Part shown: in pieces, positions 7,366 through 15,801 of the stretch
Layout of the letters: each line of letters starts with the position of its first letter
Numbering within the stretch: the stretch's first letter is position 1
Source: Muribaculaceae bacterium
GTDB lineage: Bacteria > Bacteroidota > Bacteroidia > Bacteroidales > Muribaculaceae
Reading direction: 5' to 3'
Assembly: GCA_022510405.1 (NCBI GenBank)
Contig: JAFLTP010000024.1
Location: 1 to 42,528, forward strand
DNA: 42,528 nt
Translations under genes and position numbers: made by a program
Notes under the pieces: model-generated
Databases searched by the model: none
Told to the model about the DNA's origin: nothing
What the model saw: only the letters and a program-made list of their open reading frames with translations

Positions 7366-8121
7366 ATGATGAAAAAGATTATATTTTTATTTGCTCTGAT
7401 ATTTATCTCAACTGTTGCAGCTTTCGCTACAACTAATGAGAAACTTAACTACGTTGTCACTTACAAATGGGGACTCATCCAAAAGGATGCAGGAGAGGTG
7501 GAGATCACAAAAAAACCAAAAAACGACGGTTATGAACTTAAACTTGTGGCAAAAACAAAACCATGGGCCGATAAAATATATAAGTTGAGGGATACCCTTA
7601 TCTCTGTGACTGAAAAAGAGCATTACCGCCCTTTGCATTACACATATATCGCTCATGAGAAAAATAAATATAGAAAAGATGATATAGCTTTCACTTACAC
7701 AGGTAATTCAGTGAAAGGTAAATCAGAAAAATATAAAGAAAACAAGAATGGAGATATAGAGCATTCAAGCCAAATTTTAGAAGGCTCCACTCCCGTGTAT
7801 GATATGCTGAGTGTCTATTTTTTTCTTCGAGATATAGAATACGCTAATCTGAAACCGGGAGAAACAGTTCGTGCCACTATCTTTTCAGGATCTAAAGAAG
7901 AATTCCTTACAGTGAGATGTGAGGGAAAAGAAACTATCCAATTAAGAGACAAATCCGAACACGAAGCTTGGCACATTCTCTTTAAATTCACTCAAAAAGG
8001 TGGTACCAAGTCAAGTGACGACATCAATTGTTGGGTATCAACCAAAGAGCCGCATATACCTTTGCTCATAGTCGGCAATCTGCCCATTGGTCAGGTCAGG
8101 GTTAATTATCAGGCTCCGTAA
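7366..8121 (+). CDS. Secreted DUF3108-type protein
   Basis: The protein has 251 residues with a signal peptide (hydrophobic 4-19, cleavage near AFA at 21). The mature part is a beta-rich domain of the DUF3108 kind: an opening LNYVVTYKWGLIQKDAGEVEI, a central YDMLSVYFFLRDIEYANLKPGE, and a closing PHIPLLIVGNLPIGQVRVNY. Members are periplasmic or exported and have no established activity. Start choice: two consecutive ATGs (7366 and 7369) both fit before the signal peptide. No clear -7 element precedes it; the stretch between the terminator and the ATG is the heptad tract and a T-rich run. Confidence 0.78.
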   Translation: MMKKIIFLFALIFISTVAAFATTNEKLNYVVTYKWGLIQKDAGEVEITKKPKNDGYELKLVAKTKPWADKIYKLRDTLISVTEKEHYRPLHYTYIAHEKNKYRKDDIAFTYTGNSVKGKSEKYKENKNGDIEHSSQILEGSTPVYDMLSVYFFLRDIEYANLKPGETVRATIFSGSKEEFLTVRCEGKETIQLRDKSEHEAWHILFKFTQKGGTKSSDDINCWVSTKEPHIPLLIVGNLPIGQVRVNYQAP

Positions 8122-8195
8122 AAATAGGGTCATTATTCCTTGGATACGGGATTAAAAATTATCTTCAAATTAATATCAAAAGTATAGTCGCAAGG

Positions 8196-8226
8196 TTGGT
8201 CATATCCCCTTTTTTGCCTACTTTTG
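8196..8226 (+). promoter_or_regulatory. Promoter TTGG-N19-TACTTTTG
   Basis: TTGG at 8196-8199 and TACTTTTG at 8219-8226 are spaced by 19 bases. It predicts a leader of about 45-50 bases for the lipoprotein gene at 8280. Confidence 0.7.
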
Positions 8227-8279
8227 TTAAAAATTTGGAATAGTCTTATATTACTAAATCTACTAAAAACACTATAGAC

Positions 8280-8822
8280 ATGTTAAAGAAATCGGAATCA
8301 AAACTTCGTTTATTCATTGGCAGCTTCGCTCTGCTTATGATGTTCTGTATGATATCACTGAATTCTTGTGGTGGAAATTCAACAAAAAGTGAAGAATCTG
8401 CCGCAGAAGTTGATAACGAGGAATTCTATGCGACACAACCCGTGCACAGTGGTCTTTATGACGCGGATTATTATAACATAACCGGCAACAATCCACGCAA
8501 AGGAAGATTTGATGGTCGTGTGTATATAAGCCTCAGTCCTAAAATGTCAGGTCTCTATGTATTTGAAAATGGCAATCGCACCAAAATCGATTATATCGTG
8601 GGACTTCAGAAACCTTTCGTAAAAGGTGAAGACGGAGTTTACACAACTGTAGACAATAAGGATAAACCGGTCACCATCAATACCGACAGCACAACTTATT
8701 TCTTGACATTCCAACATTTCAATGATACAGTGCAGATAGGTTTCAGTCCTAAACCTCGACACACCGGCACAGCAATAGAAATCCTTGAAAAAATGAATGC
8801 CCAGAAAAATAAAAATAAGTGA
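8280..8822 (+). CDS. Putative lipoprotein, unknown domain
   Basis: The 180-residue protein has a hydrophobic N-terminal segment (about residues 11-28) ending in the lipobox LNSC (Cys29-30 region) followed by Gly-Gly and an acidic, Ser-rich linker, so it is probably an SPII lipoprotein. The mature domain is beta-rich (GRVYISLSPKMSGLYVFENGNRTKIDYIVGLQKPF; VTINTDSTTYFLTFQHFNDTVQIGFSPKP). I do not recognise the family. Its stop TGA overlaps the ATG of the potassium-channel gene (TGATG), so the two proteins are probably made together. A surface or periplasmic partner for the channel is a speculation. Confidence 0.7.
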   Translation: MLKKSESKLRLFIGSFALLMMFCMISLNSCGGNSTKSEESAAEVDNEEFYATQPVHSGLYDADYYNITGNNPRKGRFDGRVYISLSPKMSGLYVFENGNRTKIDYIVGLQKPFVKGEDGVYTTVDNKDKPVTINTDSTTYFLTFQHFNDTVQIGFSPKPRHTGTAIEILEKMNAQKNKNK

Positions 8823-9790
8823 TGAAGTATAGCTTCTCACAACGTTTAGCCCATTTCTTCCATGTGGTATCAAACATAAGGCCCGTGGTATGGATTGGGC
8901 TTTATGTTGTTATAATACCTATTTTTGCCCTTATTTATTGGGCATTGCCCGATAGTCAGTTCAGGTTGCCCGAGGGAGGCTCTGCAAACTATGGTTCCTG
9001 GATTTATTACAGTATCGTAACAATCACCACTCTTGGATTCGGCGATTACACTCCTGCAATGCCCGGGGCCCAGGCAGTCACTGCAATAGAGGTTGGACTC
9101 GGCTTGATAATTATGGGGCTTTTCCTGAACGCTGTTGGTTCCATGAAATCTGAAATCGATGTGGAGTCGGAAATTGAAAAACAAAAAGCTCTTCATAATG
9201 CCATGGAAACAGAAAAACTTCAAAAATCTATACCCATGGTATTGAACTCACTCAATATTTTCATGGCTTATTGTTATTCTGTGACCACTCCGATAGACAA
9301 GCGTGAAAAATTGGATGTGAAATATAATCCGGATTTTCTATTCAGCGATCTTTCAGACATGTTTGAACCTTCCGGCCTTCCATTCGACCGTACGAATCTC
9401 CCGGCTGTAGAAAGGTTGATGCATAGCTCTGCCCAAACAAGCCTTGCTTTGGACTCATTGCAACAAAGAATAGATTTGACGTTATGGCCTCAACTTTTGG
9501 AAGACTGTTTTTCATTCGTTGCCAATTTCCAAATGTTTTCAAATACTGATTTGATGTTTAGAAATCCTGACAGGATTGTCATTTCCGACTCAAATGGCGA
9601 CGATTTATCTGTGGAGAAACAATTGGCGGCTAAAATTAAAAATTGGAAACCGGATGACGACACTACTCTCGATCCAAATTTAAAGGCTATAGAAGAACTT
9701 TACAATTTCATAAAGGAAAATGCCAAGACAGCAATGGAAATCGAAACTTTACTTACTGAACTTGCAATGAAAGTAACAGATAATAAATGA
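8822..9790 (+). CDS. Two-transmembrane potassium-channel protein
   Basis: The N-terminal ~100 residues form an ion-channel unit: outer helix (about 22-42), pore helix and selectivity filter in SIVTITTLGFGDYTP (GFGD variant of the K+ filter), and inner helix (about 83-105). The remaining ~210 residues are cytoplasmic, mostly helical, beginning with a charged segment, and do not show an RCK/TrkA nucleotide-binding pattern that I can see. A GTG three bases earlier is in frame, but the ATG overlapping the preceding TGA is preferred. Coupling with an upstream lipoprotein gene is unusual. Regulation of the channel by its C-terminal domain is inferred from layout only. Confidence 0.82.
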   Translation: MKYSFSQRLAHFFHVVSNIRPVVWIGLYVVIIPIFALIYWALPDSQFRLPEGGSANYGSWIYYSIVTITTLGFGDYTPAMPGAQAVTAIEVGLGLIIMGLFLNAVGSMKSEIDVESEIEKQKALHNAMETEKLQKSIPMVLNSLNIFMAYCYSVTTPIDKREKLDVKYNPDFLFSDLSDMFEPSGLPFDRTNLPAVERLMHSSAQTSLALDSLQQRIDLTLWPQLLEDCFSFVANFQMFSNTDLMFRNPDRIVISDSNGDDLSVEKQLAAKIKNWKPDDDTTLDPNLKAIEELYNFIKENAKTAMEIETLLTELAMKVTDNK

Positions 9791-9798
9791 TTTTTCCT

Positions 9799-9806
9799 TA
9801 CCTTTG
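9799..9806 (+). promoter_or_regulatory. -7 element TACCTTTG upstream of the TPR lipoprotein
   Basis: This is an exact TAnnTTTG just after the channel stop codon; no good -33 partner is visible. If used, the mRNA has a leader of roughly 210 bases. Confidence 0.5.
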
Positions 9807-10021
9807 CAAAAACTTTAAGTTTTTATTACTCGTTTGTAGACTCTTTTCTCATTTCTCTTCTCCAAGGTATAAAGCAGGCTTTTGTTATTTAAAGAATTAA
9901 TTGAAAAATAAAAGATTAAGTCTTAGAACCTTAAACATTGTTTCAATGTTATAGATTTAGAGATTAAAACGGAATTAATTTTCAAATTTAAGAAGATAAA
10001 TTTTAAACCACTTTTATAATC
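9807..10021 (+). other. Long AT-rich leader with a small hairpin
   Basis: About 215 bases lie between the -7 element and the ATG at 10022. The only clear structure is a seven-base-pair hairpin at 9934-9950 (AACATTG, loop TTT, CAATGTT). No riboswitch family or leader peptide is recognised. Confidence 0.45.
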
Positions 10022-11704
10022 ATGAAGAAAAATGTTCTTATTTTGTCTTTGGGTGTCGCTTTGATTGGCTTAACCGGCTGTTCAAAAAAAGTTGGCGAGT
10101 TCCAAAGTTCTTATTTCTCAACCAATCCCACTCCAATTGAGACCGTAGGAGAAAATGTACCGGCTACTGTAACAGGTACTATTCCTGCTAAATTCATGCA
10201 GAAGAACGCAAAAGTAACCGTTACTCCGGTTCTTACTTATGCCGACGGAGAAACAAAAGGTGCTCCGGTTGTTATCCAAGGTGAAAATGTTCGTGCCAAC
10301 GGTCAAGTAGTAAGCTATGCAAACGGTGGTACAGTTCAGGTTCCATTCAACACCAAGTACAACCCTGAAATGGCAGAGTCTAACCTTTGCCTTGATTTCG
10401 AGGTGGATCAAAACGGTAAAATCTATGGTCTTCCGCGTGTAAAGGTTGGTTACGGTATTATTGCCACTTCAACTTTGGCTTCTGCCGAAACTATCCATCC
10501 TGCTATCGCGGCTGATAAATTCCAAAGAATTATCAACGAAAAATATAACGCCGAGATAATGTTCCTCATCAACCAGGCCATTATCCGCAAGAACCAAGTT
10601 GATGCACCTGACTATGTTGACCTCAACAAACGTCTTATTGAAGCCAACAATGCTCCCAATCAGGAAATTGTAGGTGTTAACATCCAGTCAACTGCTTCTC
10701 CTGACGGTACACTCGCTTTCAACACAGCTCTTGCTGAACGTCGTGAAGAGGTTACCACTACTTTCATGGAGAACCAGCTCAAGAAAGACAATATCACCAA
10801 CTTTGGTGAAATAACTTCTTCTTTCACTCCGGAAGACTGGGAAGGTTTCAAAGAACTCGTTGAGAAGAGCAACATCCAGGATAAAGACCTTATCCTTGCC
10901 GTGCTTCAGATGTACAAAGATCCTAACCAAAGAGAACAGGAAATCAAAAACATGTCAAGTGTATTTGATGAACTTGCAAAAGAAATTCTTCCTAAGTTGA
11001 GATATTCAAAGATCCAGGCTTCTATCAACATTATCGGTAAGAGTGATGAAGAAATCTCTAATCTTGCAGCCAACAATCCCAAGGCTCTTACTGAAGACGA
11101 GCTTCTCTATGCAGCAACGCTTACCAACAACAATGCACAGAAGATGGCTATCTACAAGAAGGCTACCGATCTTTTCCCGAATAGCTACCGTGCATACAAT
11201 AACCTTGGTATGACAGAATATATCGAAGGAAATTACAGTGCTGCAAAATCTGATTTCGAGAAAGCCAAGAAACTCGATCCAACTTCAAAAGAAGTTGACA
11301 TGAATATGGGTCTCATTGAACTCGTGAACGGAAACTACAATAAGGCTAACGAATATATCGGAAGTGCTGCAGGTGTTCCTGAAGCCAACGATGCACTCGG
11401 TGTTTATTACTTGACTCAAGGTGAGGTTTCAAAAGCCAACACTGCTTTCGGTAACGCAAAGACCAATAACGCTGCTCTTGCCAAGATCCTTTCCAAGGAT
11501 TATTCAGCTGCTCAGGCTATCCTTTCAGCAGTTCCCAATCCTGACGCTACCACATATTATCTTGAAGCTATTGTAGGTGCACGCACCAACAATGAAACTG
11601 CAGTGGTAAGCAATCTTAAGAAGGCAGTTGCACTTGACCCGTCAATCGCTACTCAAGCACGCAACAACCTTGAATTCGCAAACTACAATCTTAGCGGAAT
11701 CTAA
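10022..11704 (+). CDS. Large TPR lipoprotein with OmpA-like segment
   Basis: The 560-residue protein has a clean lipoprotein signal (LTGC, Cys20). Next come a beta-rich N-terminal region (about 30-150), a segment resembling an OmpA-like fold (about 210-240, IQSTASPDGTLAFNTALAERREEV, where family members usually read S-A-SPEG...LAERRA), and TPR units from about residue 370 (AYNNLGMTEYIEGNYSAAKSDFEKAKKLDP; DMNMGLIELVNGNYNKANEYIGSA). It probably sits in the outer membrane facing the periplasm and scaffolds other envelope proteins. Codon choice (frequent AAC, GGT, CGT) and the long leader suggest high expression. A strong hairpin at 11721-11763 ends the unit. Confidence 0.82.
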   Translation: MKKNVLILSLGVALIGLTGCSKKVGEFQSSYFSTNPTPIETVGENVPATVTGTIPAKFMQKNAKVTVTPVLTYADGETKGAPVVIQGENVRANGQVVSYANGGTVQVPFNTKYNPEMAESNLCLDFEVDQNGKIYGLPRVKVGYGIIATSTLASAETIHPAIAADKFQRIINEKYNAEIMFLINQAIIRKNQVDAPDYVDLNKRLIEANNAPNQEIVGVNIQSTASPDGTLAFNTALAERREEVTTTFMENQLKKDNITNFGEITSSFTPEDWEGFKELVEKSNIQDKDLILAVLQMYKDPNQREQEIKNMSSVFDELAKEILPKLRYSKIQASINIIGKSDEEISNLAANNPKALTEDELLYAATLTNNNAQKMAIYKKATDLFPNSYRAYNNLGMTEYIEGNYSAAKSDFEKAKKLDPTSKEVDMNMGLIELVNGNYNKANEYIGSAAGVPEANDALGVYYLTQGEVSKANTAFGNAKTNNAALAKILSKDYSAAQAILSAVPNPDATTYYLEAIVGARTNNETAVVSNLKKAVALDPSIATQARNNLEFANYNLSGI

Positions 11705-11720
11705 TAGACAGATACCCATA

Positions 11721-11763
11721 AACAACAAGAGCCGGATCCCAAAGATTCGGCTCTATTGTTGTT
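11721..11763. terminator. Strong hairpin between convergent genes
   Basis: AACAACAA with GAGCCG on the left pairs with CGGCTC and TTGTTGTT on the right, with a short A-rich loop. It starts 17 bases after the lipoprotein stop. It lies between convergent genes and may serve both strands, though the T-rich end favours the plus strand. Confidence 0.75.
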
Positions 11764-11830
11764 AATATTATACTTGAATCTTATGAACTTGTCAGATTCT
11801 GCCTTAACTAAAATATGGAACTTTCCTGCA

Positions 11831-13081
11831 CTAAATTTTAGCGTTTGTTTCTTGCCAAAGATAAAGCCGATCGGAAGGTCGGACTTTGGCCGGCACCGGC
11901 ATTGAGAAAAGATCTCCTTTCTTTACCATCGGCACGGGCGACAGGTCAAGACGAAGTTCCTCCACTTTGAAAATCAACGCTCCGGTTGTGGGACCCGTTA
12001 TTATAACCTCGTCTCCGGTATGGAGCTCACCGGACTCCATCCGGAACTCCCCTACTCCAAGTTTTGAAAAATATCTTATGGTTTTTGCCACATACAATTT
12101 TACCCGAGTGGCAGAAGATCCATATTTTTTACTCCATTCTCCGAGTCTCTGTCCCAGATAATAACCATTCCAGAAACCACGGTTGAATACTTTTGTGAGT
12201 CTTTCTTCCCAACCTTTAAGCTTATCCTCTCCGAAAGAGCCGTCGCAGATAGCCTCCAAGGCTTCAGAATAGCATTTCACAGTTTCATATACATATTCCG
12301 GACCTCGGGCTCTCCCCTCAATCTTAAATACGGAAACACCGGCTTCTACCATTTTGTCTAAGAAATGAAGAGTCTTTAGGTCTTTAGGCGACATTATATA
12401 TTTATTGTCGACCACAAGTTCTTCATTTGTCTCCATATCCGTGACCCGATAAGACCGACGACAAATCTGGTTGCAAGCACCACGGTTGGCACTGGAGTTC
12501 ATTTCATGCAGGCTCATATAACATTTGCCGCTCACAGCCATACACAAGGCTCCATGGCAGAACATCTCAATTCTTATCAAATTGCCGTTTGGTCCCTTTA
12601 TATTTTTAGCAACGATAGCGTCGTGGATTGTTTTCACCTGTTCAAGATTCAATTCCCGGGCAAGCACCATAACATCGGCAAATTGAGAATAAAACTCCAC
12701 TGCACCGATATTAGAGATATTGGCCTGGGTAGAGATATGTACCTCCATTCCGATACTTCGTGCAAAGAGGATTGTGGAGATGTCGGTGGCTATAACGGCA
12801 GAGACACCGGAATCCTTTGCGACCTTGATGATGGAATGCATATATTCCACATCATTGTCATAAATAATGGTATTAACTGTGAGGTATGTTTTGACATTTT
12901 TTGAAGAGCACTCTCTAACGATTTGCCGAAGATCGTCAAGATTGAAATTCGAACTTGACCTACTTCTCATATTCAATCCTTCGATGCCAAAATATACAGC
13001 ATCTGTGCCAGCATTCAAAGCAGCCGCCAGAGATTCCCAACTCCCCACGGGAGCCATTATTTCAAATTCCTTGCGATTCAT
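11831..13081 (-). CDS. U32 family protein, TrhP/YegQ-like
   Basis: The 416 residues have the U32 layout: an N-terminal barrel opening with IMAPVGSWESLAAALNAGTDAVYFGI, and the family signature EMFCHGALCMAVSGKCYMS at 172-190 followed by NRGACNQICRRSY. Cysteines 180, 187, 203 and 207 are spaced as in the conserved U32 site. Although named peptidase U32, proteins of this subfamily in E. coli (YegQ/TrhP) are needed for prephenate-dependent 5-hydroxyuridine formation at the tRNA wobble base, so a tRNA modification role is more likely than proteolysis. It is the last gene of the serS operon, four bases after menG. The shared operon with a tRNA synthetase fits that reading. Confidence 0.85.
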   Translation of the reverse strand: MNRKEFEIMAPVGSWESLAAALNAGTDAVYFGIEGLNMRSRSSSNFNLDDLRQIVRECSSKNVKTYLTVNTIIYDNDVEYMHSIIKVAKDSGVSAVIATDISTILFARSIGMEVHISTQANISNIGAVEFYSQFADVMVLARELNLEQVKTIHDAIVAKNIKGPNGNLIRIEMFCHGALCMAVSGKCYMSLHEMNSSANRGACNQICRRSYRVTDMETNEELVVDNKYIMSPKDLKTLHFLDKMVEAGVSVFKIEGRARGPEYVYETVKCYSEALEAICDGSFGEDKLKGWEERLTKVFNRGFWNGYYLGQRLGEWSKKYGSSATRVKLYVAKTIRYFSKLGVGEFRMESGELHTGDEVIITGPTTGALIFKVEELRLDLSPVPMVKKGDLFSMPVPAKVRPSDRLYLWQETNAKI

Positions 13082-13085
13082 ATCC

Positions 13086-13832
13086 TTATTTGGCGATATA
13101 ATATGTTACCGCTCCGAAACTTAGGCTTTTCCATTCCACCTGAGAAAATCCCGAAGCATATAAAAGGGCGGCCATGTCGTTTCGTTGAGGACAAGCGGCT
13201 ATACTTTCCGGCAAGTATGAATAGGCCCGGTTGTCACCGGTGACTTTCTTACCCATCCAAGGAATAATTTTCCCTGAATAAAAATTGTATGCAGGTTTGG
13301 TAAAAAATCCAAGCGGAGTGGAAAGTTCGATAATACATAAAACCCCTCCACGGATCAAGACCCTTCTCATCTCCTTTAATCCCTTGCGGAGGTCGCTGAA
13401 GTTTCTGACTCCATAAGCCACGGTTAGCAAATCGAATTCACCGTCATGAAAGGGCATGGCCAAAGAATCCCCTTTGCCGAATGCGATCAATTCCCGTTCT
13501 TGAAGAGGCAACTGCAGAAGTTTTTTTCGTGCGATTTCCAACATTCCTTCCGACAGATCGATACCGGTTATCAAGGCTTCAGGTAGCAGTGAATGTAATC
13601 GAAAAGCTACATCGCCGGTTCCGGTGGCCACATCCAATATTTTTAAATCCTTTTTTTGTGGGAGCGCGTTCAAGGCAGCATCCAAAGCCTTGTTCCTCCA
13701 TATTTTATGCTGGCCGAGAGACATGGCCGAGTTCATAAAATCATATCTCCGGGCTATGGAGTCAAACATATGCTCCACTTGTTTACCCTTATCTTCCCCT
13801 TCTTCGTAAGGATTTATCTCCTCAACTTTCAT
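13086..13832 (-). CDS. menG: Demethylmenaquinone methyltransferase
   Basis: This SAM-dependent C-methyltransferase makes menaquinone from demethylmenaquinone, the last step of menaquinone synthesis. Signatures seen: YDFMNSAMSLGQHKIWR near residue 30, the SAM loop DVATGTGD (67-74), the acidic ribose contact GIDLS, and the family block VAYGVRNFSDL (about 138-148). Length (248) is normal for UbiE/MenG. In Bacteroidales, which use menaquinone, MenG is the proper name. It lies 22 bases after the GNAT gene and four before the U32 gene on the minus strand. Confidence 0.93.
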   Translation of the reverse strand: MKVEEINPYEEGEDKGKQVEHMFDSIARRYDFMNSAMSLGQHKIWRNKALDAALNALPQKKDLKILDVATGTGDVAFRLHSLLPEALITGIDLSEGMLEIARKKLLQLPLQERELIAFGKGDSLAMPFHDGEFDLLTVAYGVRNFSDLRKGLKEMRRVLIRGGVLCIIELSTPLGFFTKPAYNFYSGKIIPWMGKKVTGDNRAYSYLPESIAACPQRNDMAALLYASGFSQVEWKSLSFGAVTYYIAK

Positions 13833-13854
13833 TTAAAAATTTCTTTGGAAAGGA

Positions 13855-14982
13855 TCAGAGAAGTTTACGATATGCGCGGCGTCTTCTATGCTGGCGGTTG
13901 GTGAAATAATCCCATTGACCTTGCACCTTGTTGTTGGTCTCAAGTTCGAGATTTGATTCCGCATACTTAAAACCGTATTTGATATAATAGGGTATCAAAT
14001 CCTGGAATAGTAATGCATTCACGCCCTTGTTCTGGTATTCCGGCTTCACAGCCACCAAGAGAAGGTCTACCCTATCGGTCTTACATTTTAATGCCCTCAA
14101 AAGATGATACCAACCGAACGGGAAAAGTTTACCCTTGCTTTTTTGGAGAGCACGGCTTAATGAAGGCATCGAAATTCCTATACCCACCAATTTGTCATCT
14201 TTATCTACAATAGCTGTGAGGAGGTCGAAATTGATTAGACTGAGATAGATGTTTATGTAATAATCAATCTGTTTTTCAGTTAGTCTGGAATATTCATAAA
14301 GCGCATCATACGCCTCATTTATCAGATGGAAAAGAGGACGTCCGATCTCCTCCTTAGCCTTTTTAGGGCTTGAATATTTCTTTACCTTAAGACCATATTT
14401 TTTCTTGACTATTTCTGCGATTCTGTCATATTTTTCTGGAATTTTTTCAGGCACATCCATCAAGAATTCCACCCAGTCCGCTTCCTTTTCATATCCTAAT
14501 TTTTCAAGATGTTTGGGATAATAGTCATAATTATAGATGGTGGCCATTGTGCCTAATTCATCGAATCCCTGGATAAGCATTCCTTCATGGTCCATATCGG
14601 TGAAACCCATAGGGCCAATCATCTTTTTCATACCCTTTTCCGCTGCCCAATTTTCCACAGCCTTTATTAAAGCCTTGGAAACTTCCTCGTCATCAATGAA
14701 ATCAATAAAACCGAACCTCGCGGTAGCCCCTCCGTTTTTCTCGTTGACCTGGCGATTGATAATACCTGCTATCCTTCCCACGGGTTTACTGTCTTTGTAT
14801 GCCATATAATATACAGCGTCACAAAAATCGAAGGCAGGATTTTTTGATGGCGATAAAGTGCCAAGGTCATCTGATACCAAAGGCGGCACGAAATAGGGAT
14901 TCCCTTTATAAAGGTCTATCTGAAACTGAATGAATTTTTTCAGGTTTGATTTTGTGGGTTCAATTTTCTTAATTTCAATCAT
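13855..14982 (-). CDS. GNAT-fold N-acyltransferase-like protein
   Basis: The 375 residues probably contain two GNAT-like halves. The N-terminal half has VYYMAYKDSKPVGRIAGIINRQ (strand pair of the acetyl-CoA fold) and GPMGFTDMDHEGMLIQGFDE. The C-terminal half has LLTAIVDKDDKLVGIGISMPSL and LLLVAVKPEYQNKGVNALLFQDL, the latter a clear acetyl-CoA loop (Q/R-x-x-G-x-A type, here QNKGVNA). The end is strongly basic (RQHRRRRAYRKLL). The substrate is unknown. It sits between the pseudokinase and menG genes in the serS operon. Confidence 0.75.
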   Translation of the reverse strand: MIEIKKIEPTKSNLKKFIQFQIDLYKGNPYFVPPLVSDDLGTLSPSKNPAFDFCDAVYYMAYKDSKPVGRIAGIINRQVNEKNGGATARFGFIDFIDDEEVSKALIKAVENWAAEKGMKKMIGPMGFTDMDHEGMLIQGFDELGTMATIYNYDYYPKHLEKLGYEKEADWVEFLMDVPEKIPEKYDRIAEIVKKKYGLKVKKYSSPKKAKEEIGRPLFHLINEAYDALYEYSRLTEKQIDYYINIYLSLINFDLLTAIVDKDDKLVGIGISMPSLSRALQKSKGKLFPFGWYHLLRALKCKTDRVDLLLVAVKPEYQNKGVNALLFQDLIPYYIKYGFKYAESNLELETNNKVQGQWDYFTNRQHRRRRAYRKLL

Positions 14983-15017
14983 GTGGAGAGGTTGTGTGAT
15001 GCAGGTTTAATATTGGT

Positions 15018-15797
15018 TTAAATTGTAAGCCATACCAGGATAAAAGCCATAAGAACGATAAATACACACAAAACGATATAAAGTTGGCTTGAGGTTCGCC
15101 TTTCCATGTCAAGCTGCAGGTCGGCTACCGTTCTATATGATTTTTCAGGATCTTCGCATTTTTTTGCGATTCTTCTAAGTTTTGGAAGATTTGTAGGCAA
15201 ATGGTCGAGCACCTCATTTAAAATCTTGCCGTAAGAGGCAATGTCAGCACGCGTGTCTTGCTCCGACAGTGAGGCCTTTTGGTCAAAACCGACATTGGTG
15301 AGTTTTAGATTCTCATTATATTCGGTAAATATGATGGTTTCAGGAGTTATGGGCACATGTTGCACATGATTCTCCTGGATATATTGCATGGCATCGAGCA
15401 ATTGGGTTTCAAGCCTATGCACGATTTTTGGTGTAAGCCTTTTCTCATCAATCAATCGTCGGAGGGAATACCCATAAACATCGTCGGTAATTATGGCAAG
15501 ACCTACACCAGGCACCTCATCAAGATCATTTACCAAAACTATGTTGGGATGACACAGGTTATACCTGACATCGAACTCCTTTTGAAGAATGGCCTGCATT
15601 TCAGGTTTATCTGCATATTGCGGCTTAAGAGCCTTCAGCATCACCCATTTGCCAAACTTCTTTATGGTGTAGACATTATAATATTCTTCTTCCCATTCAG
15701 GAAGAAGATACAGTTCGCTCCACTTTCCGGATGGATCGTTGATGGGAATAAGTTTTTCATCTTTCCCTATAAAAGGTCCGAGGGAGTCGTTGGCCAT
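15018..15797 (-). CDS. Tail-anchored protein pseudokinase
   Basis: The 259-residue protein follows the protein-kinase fold but has lost the catalytic residues. The beta-3 lysine (WVMLK, Lys55) and a helix-C glutamate candidate (Glu74) remain. The HRDxKPxN loop reads HVPITPET at 147-154 (Asp, Lys and Asn all replaced) and DFG reads NVG at 168-170. There is no APE motif. Residues 240-259 form a C-terminal transmembrane helix with no tail, so the domain faces the cytoplasm. It cannot be an ordinary phosphotransferase and more likely senses or scaffolds. It begins four bases after serS on the minus strand, implying co-expression with seryl-tRNA synthetase. Confidence 0.82.
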   Translation of the reverse strand: MANDSLGPFIGKDEKLIPINDPSGKWSELYLLPEWEEEYYNVYTIKKFGKWVMLKALKPQYADKPEMQAILQKEFDVRYNLCHPNIVLVNDLDEVPGVGLAIITDDVYGYSLRRLIDEKRLTPKIVHRLETQLLDAMQYIQENHVQHVPITPETIIFTEYNENLKLTNVGFDQKASLSEQDTRADIASYGKILNEVLDHLPTNLPKLRRIAKKCEDPEKSYRTVADLQLDMERRTSSQLYIVLCVFIVLMAFILVWLTI

Positions 15798-15801
15798 AAT
15801 G

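Noticed and set aside
8819..8821. GTG start for the channel
   Set aside because: The ATG overlapping the preceding TGA is a standard coupled start.
9807..10021. Riboswitch in the long leader
   Set aside because: Only a small seven-pair hairpin is visible; no conserved riboswitch core recognised.
11831..13081. Collagenase-like protease as function of the U32 protein
   Set aside because: The cysteine pattern and operon with serS fit a TrhP/YegQ-like tRNA-modification role better.
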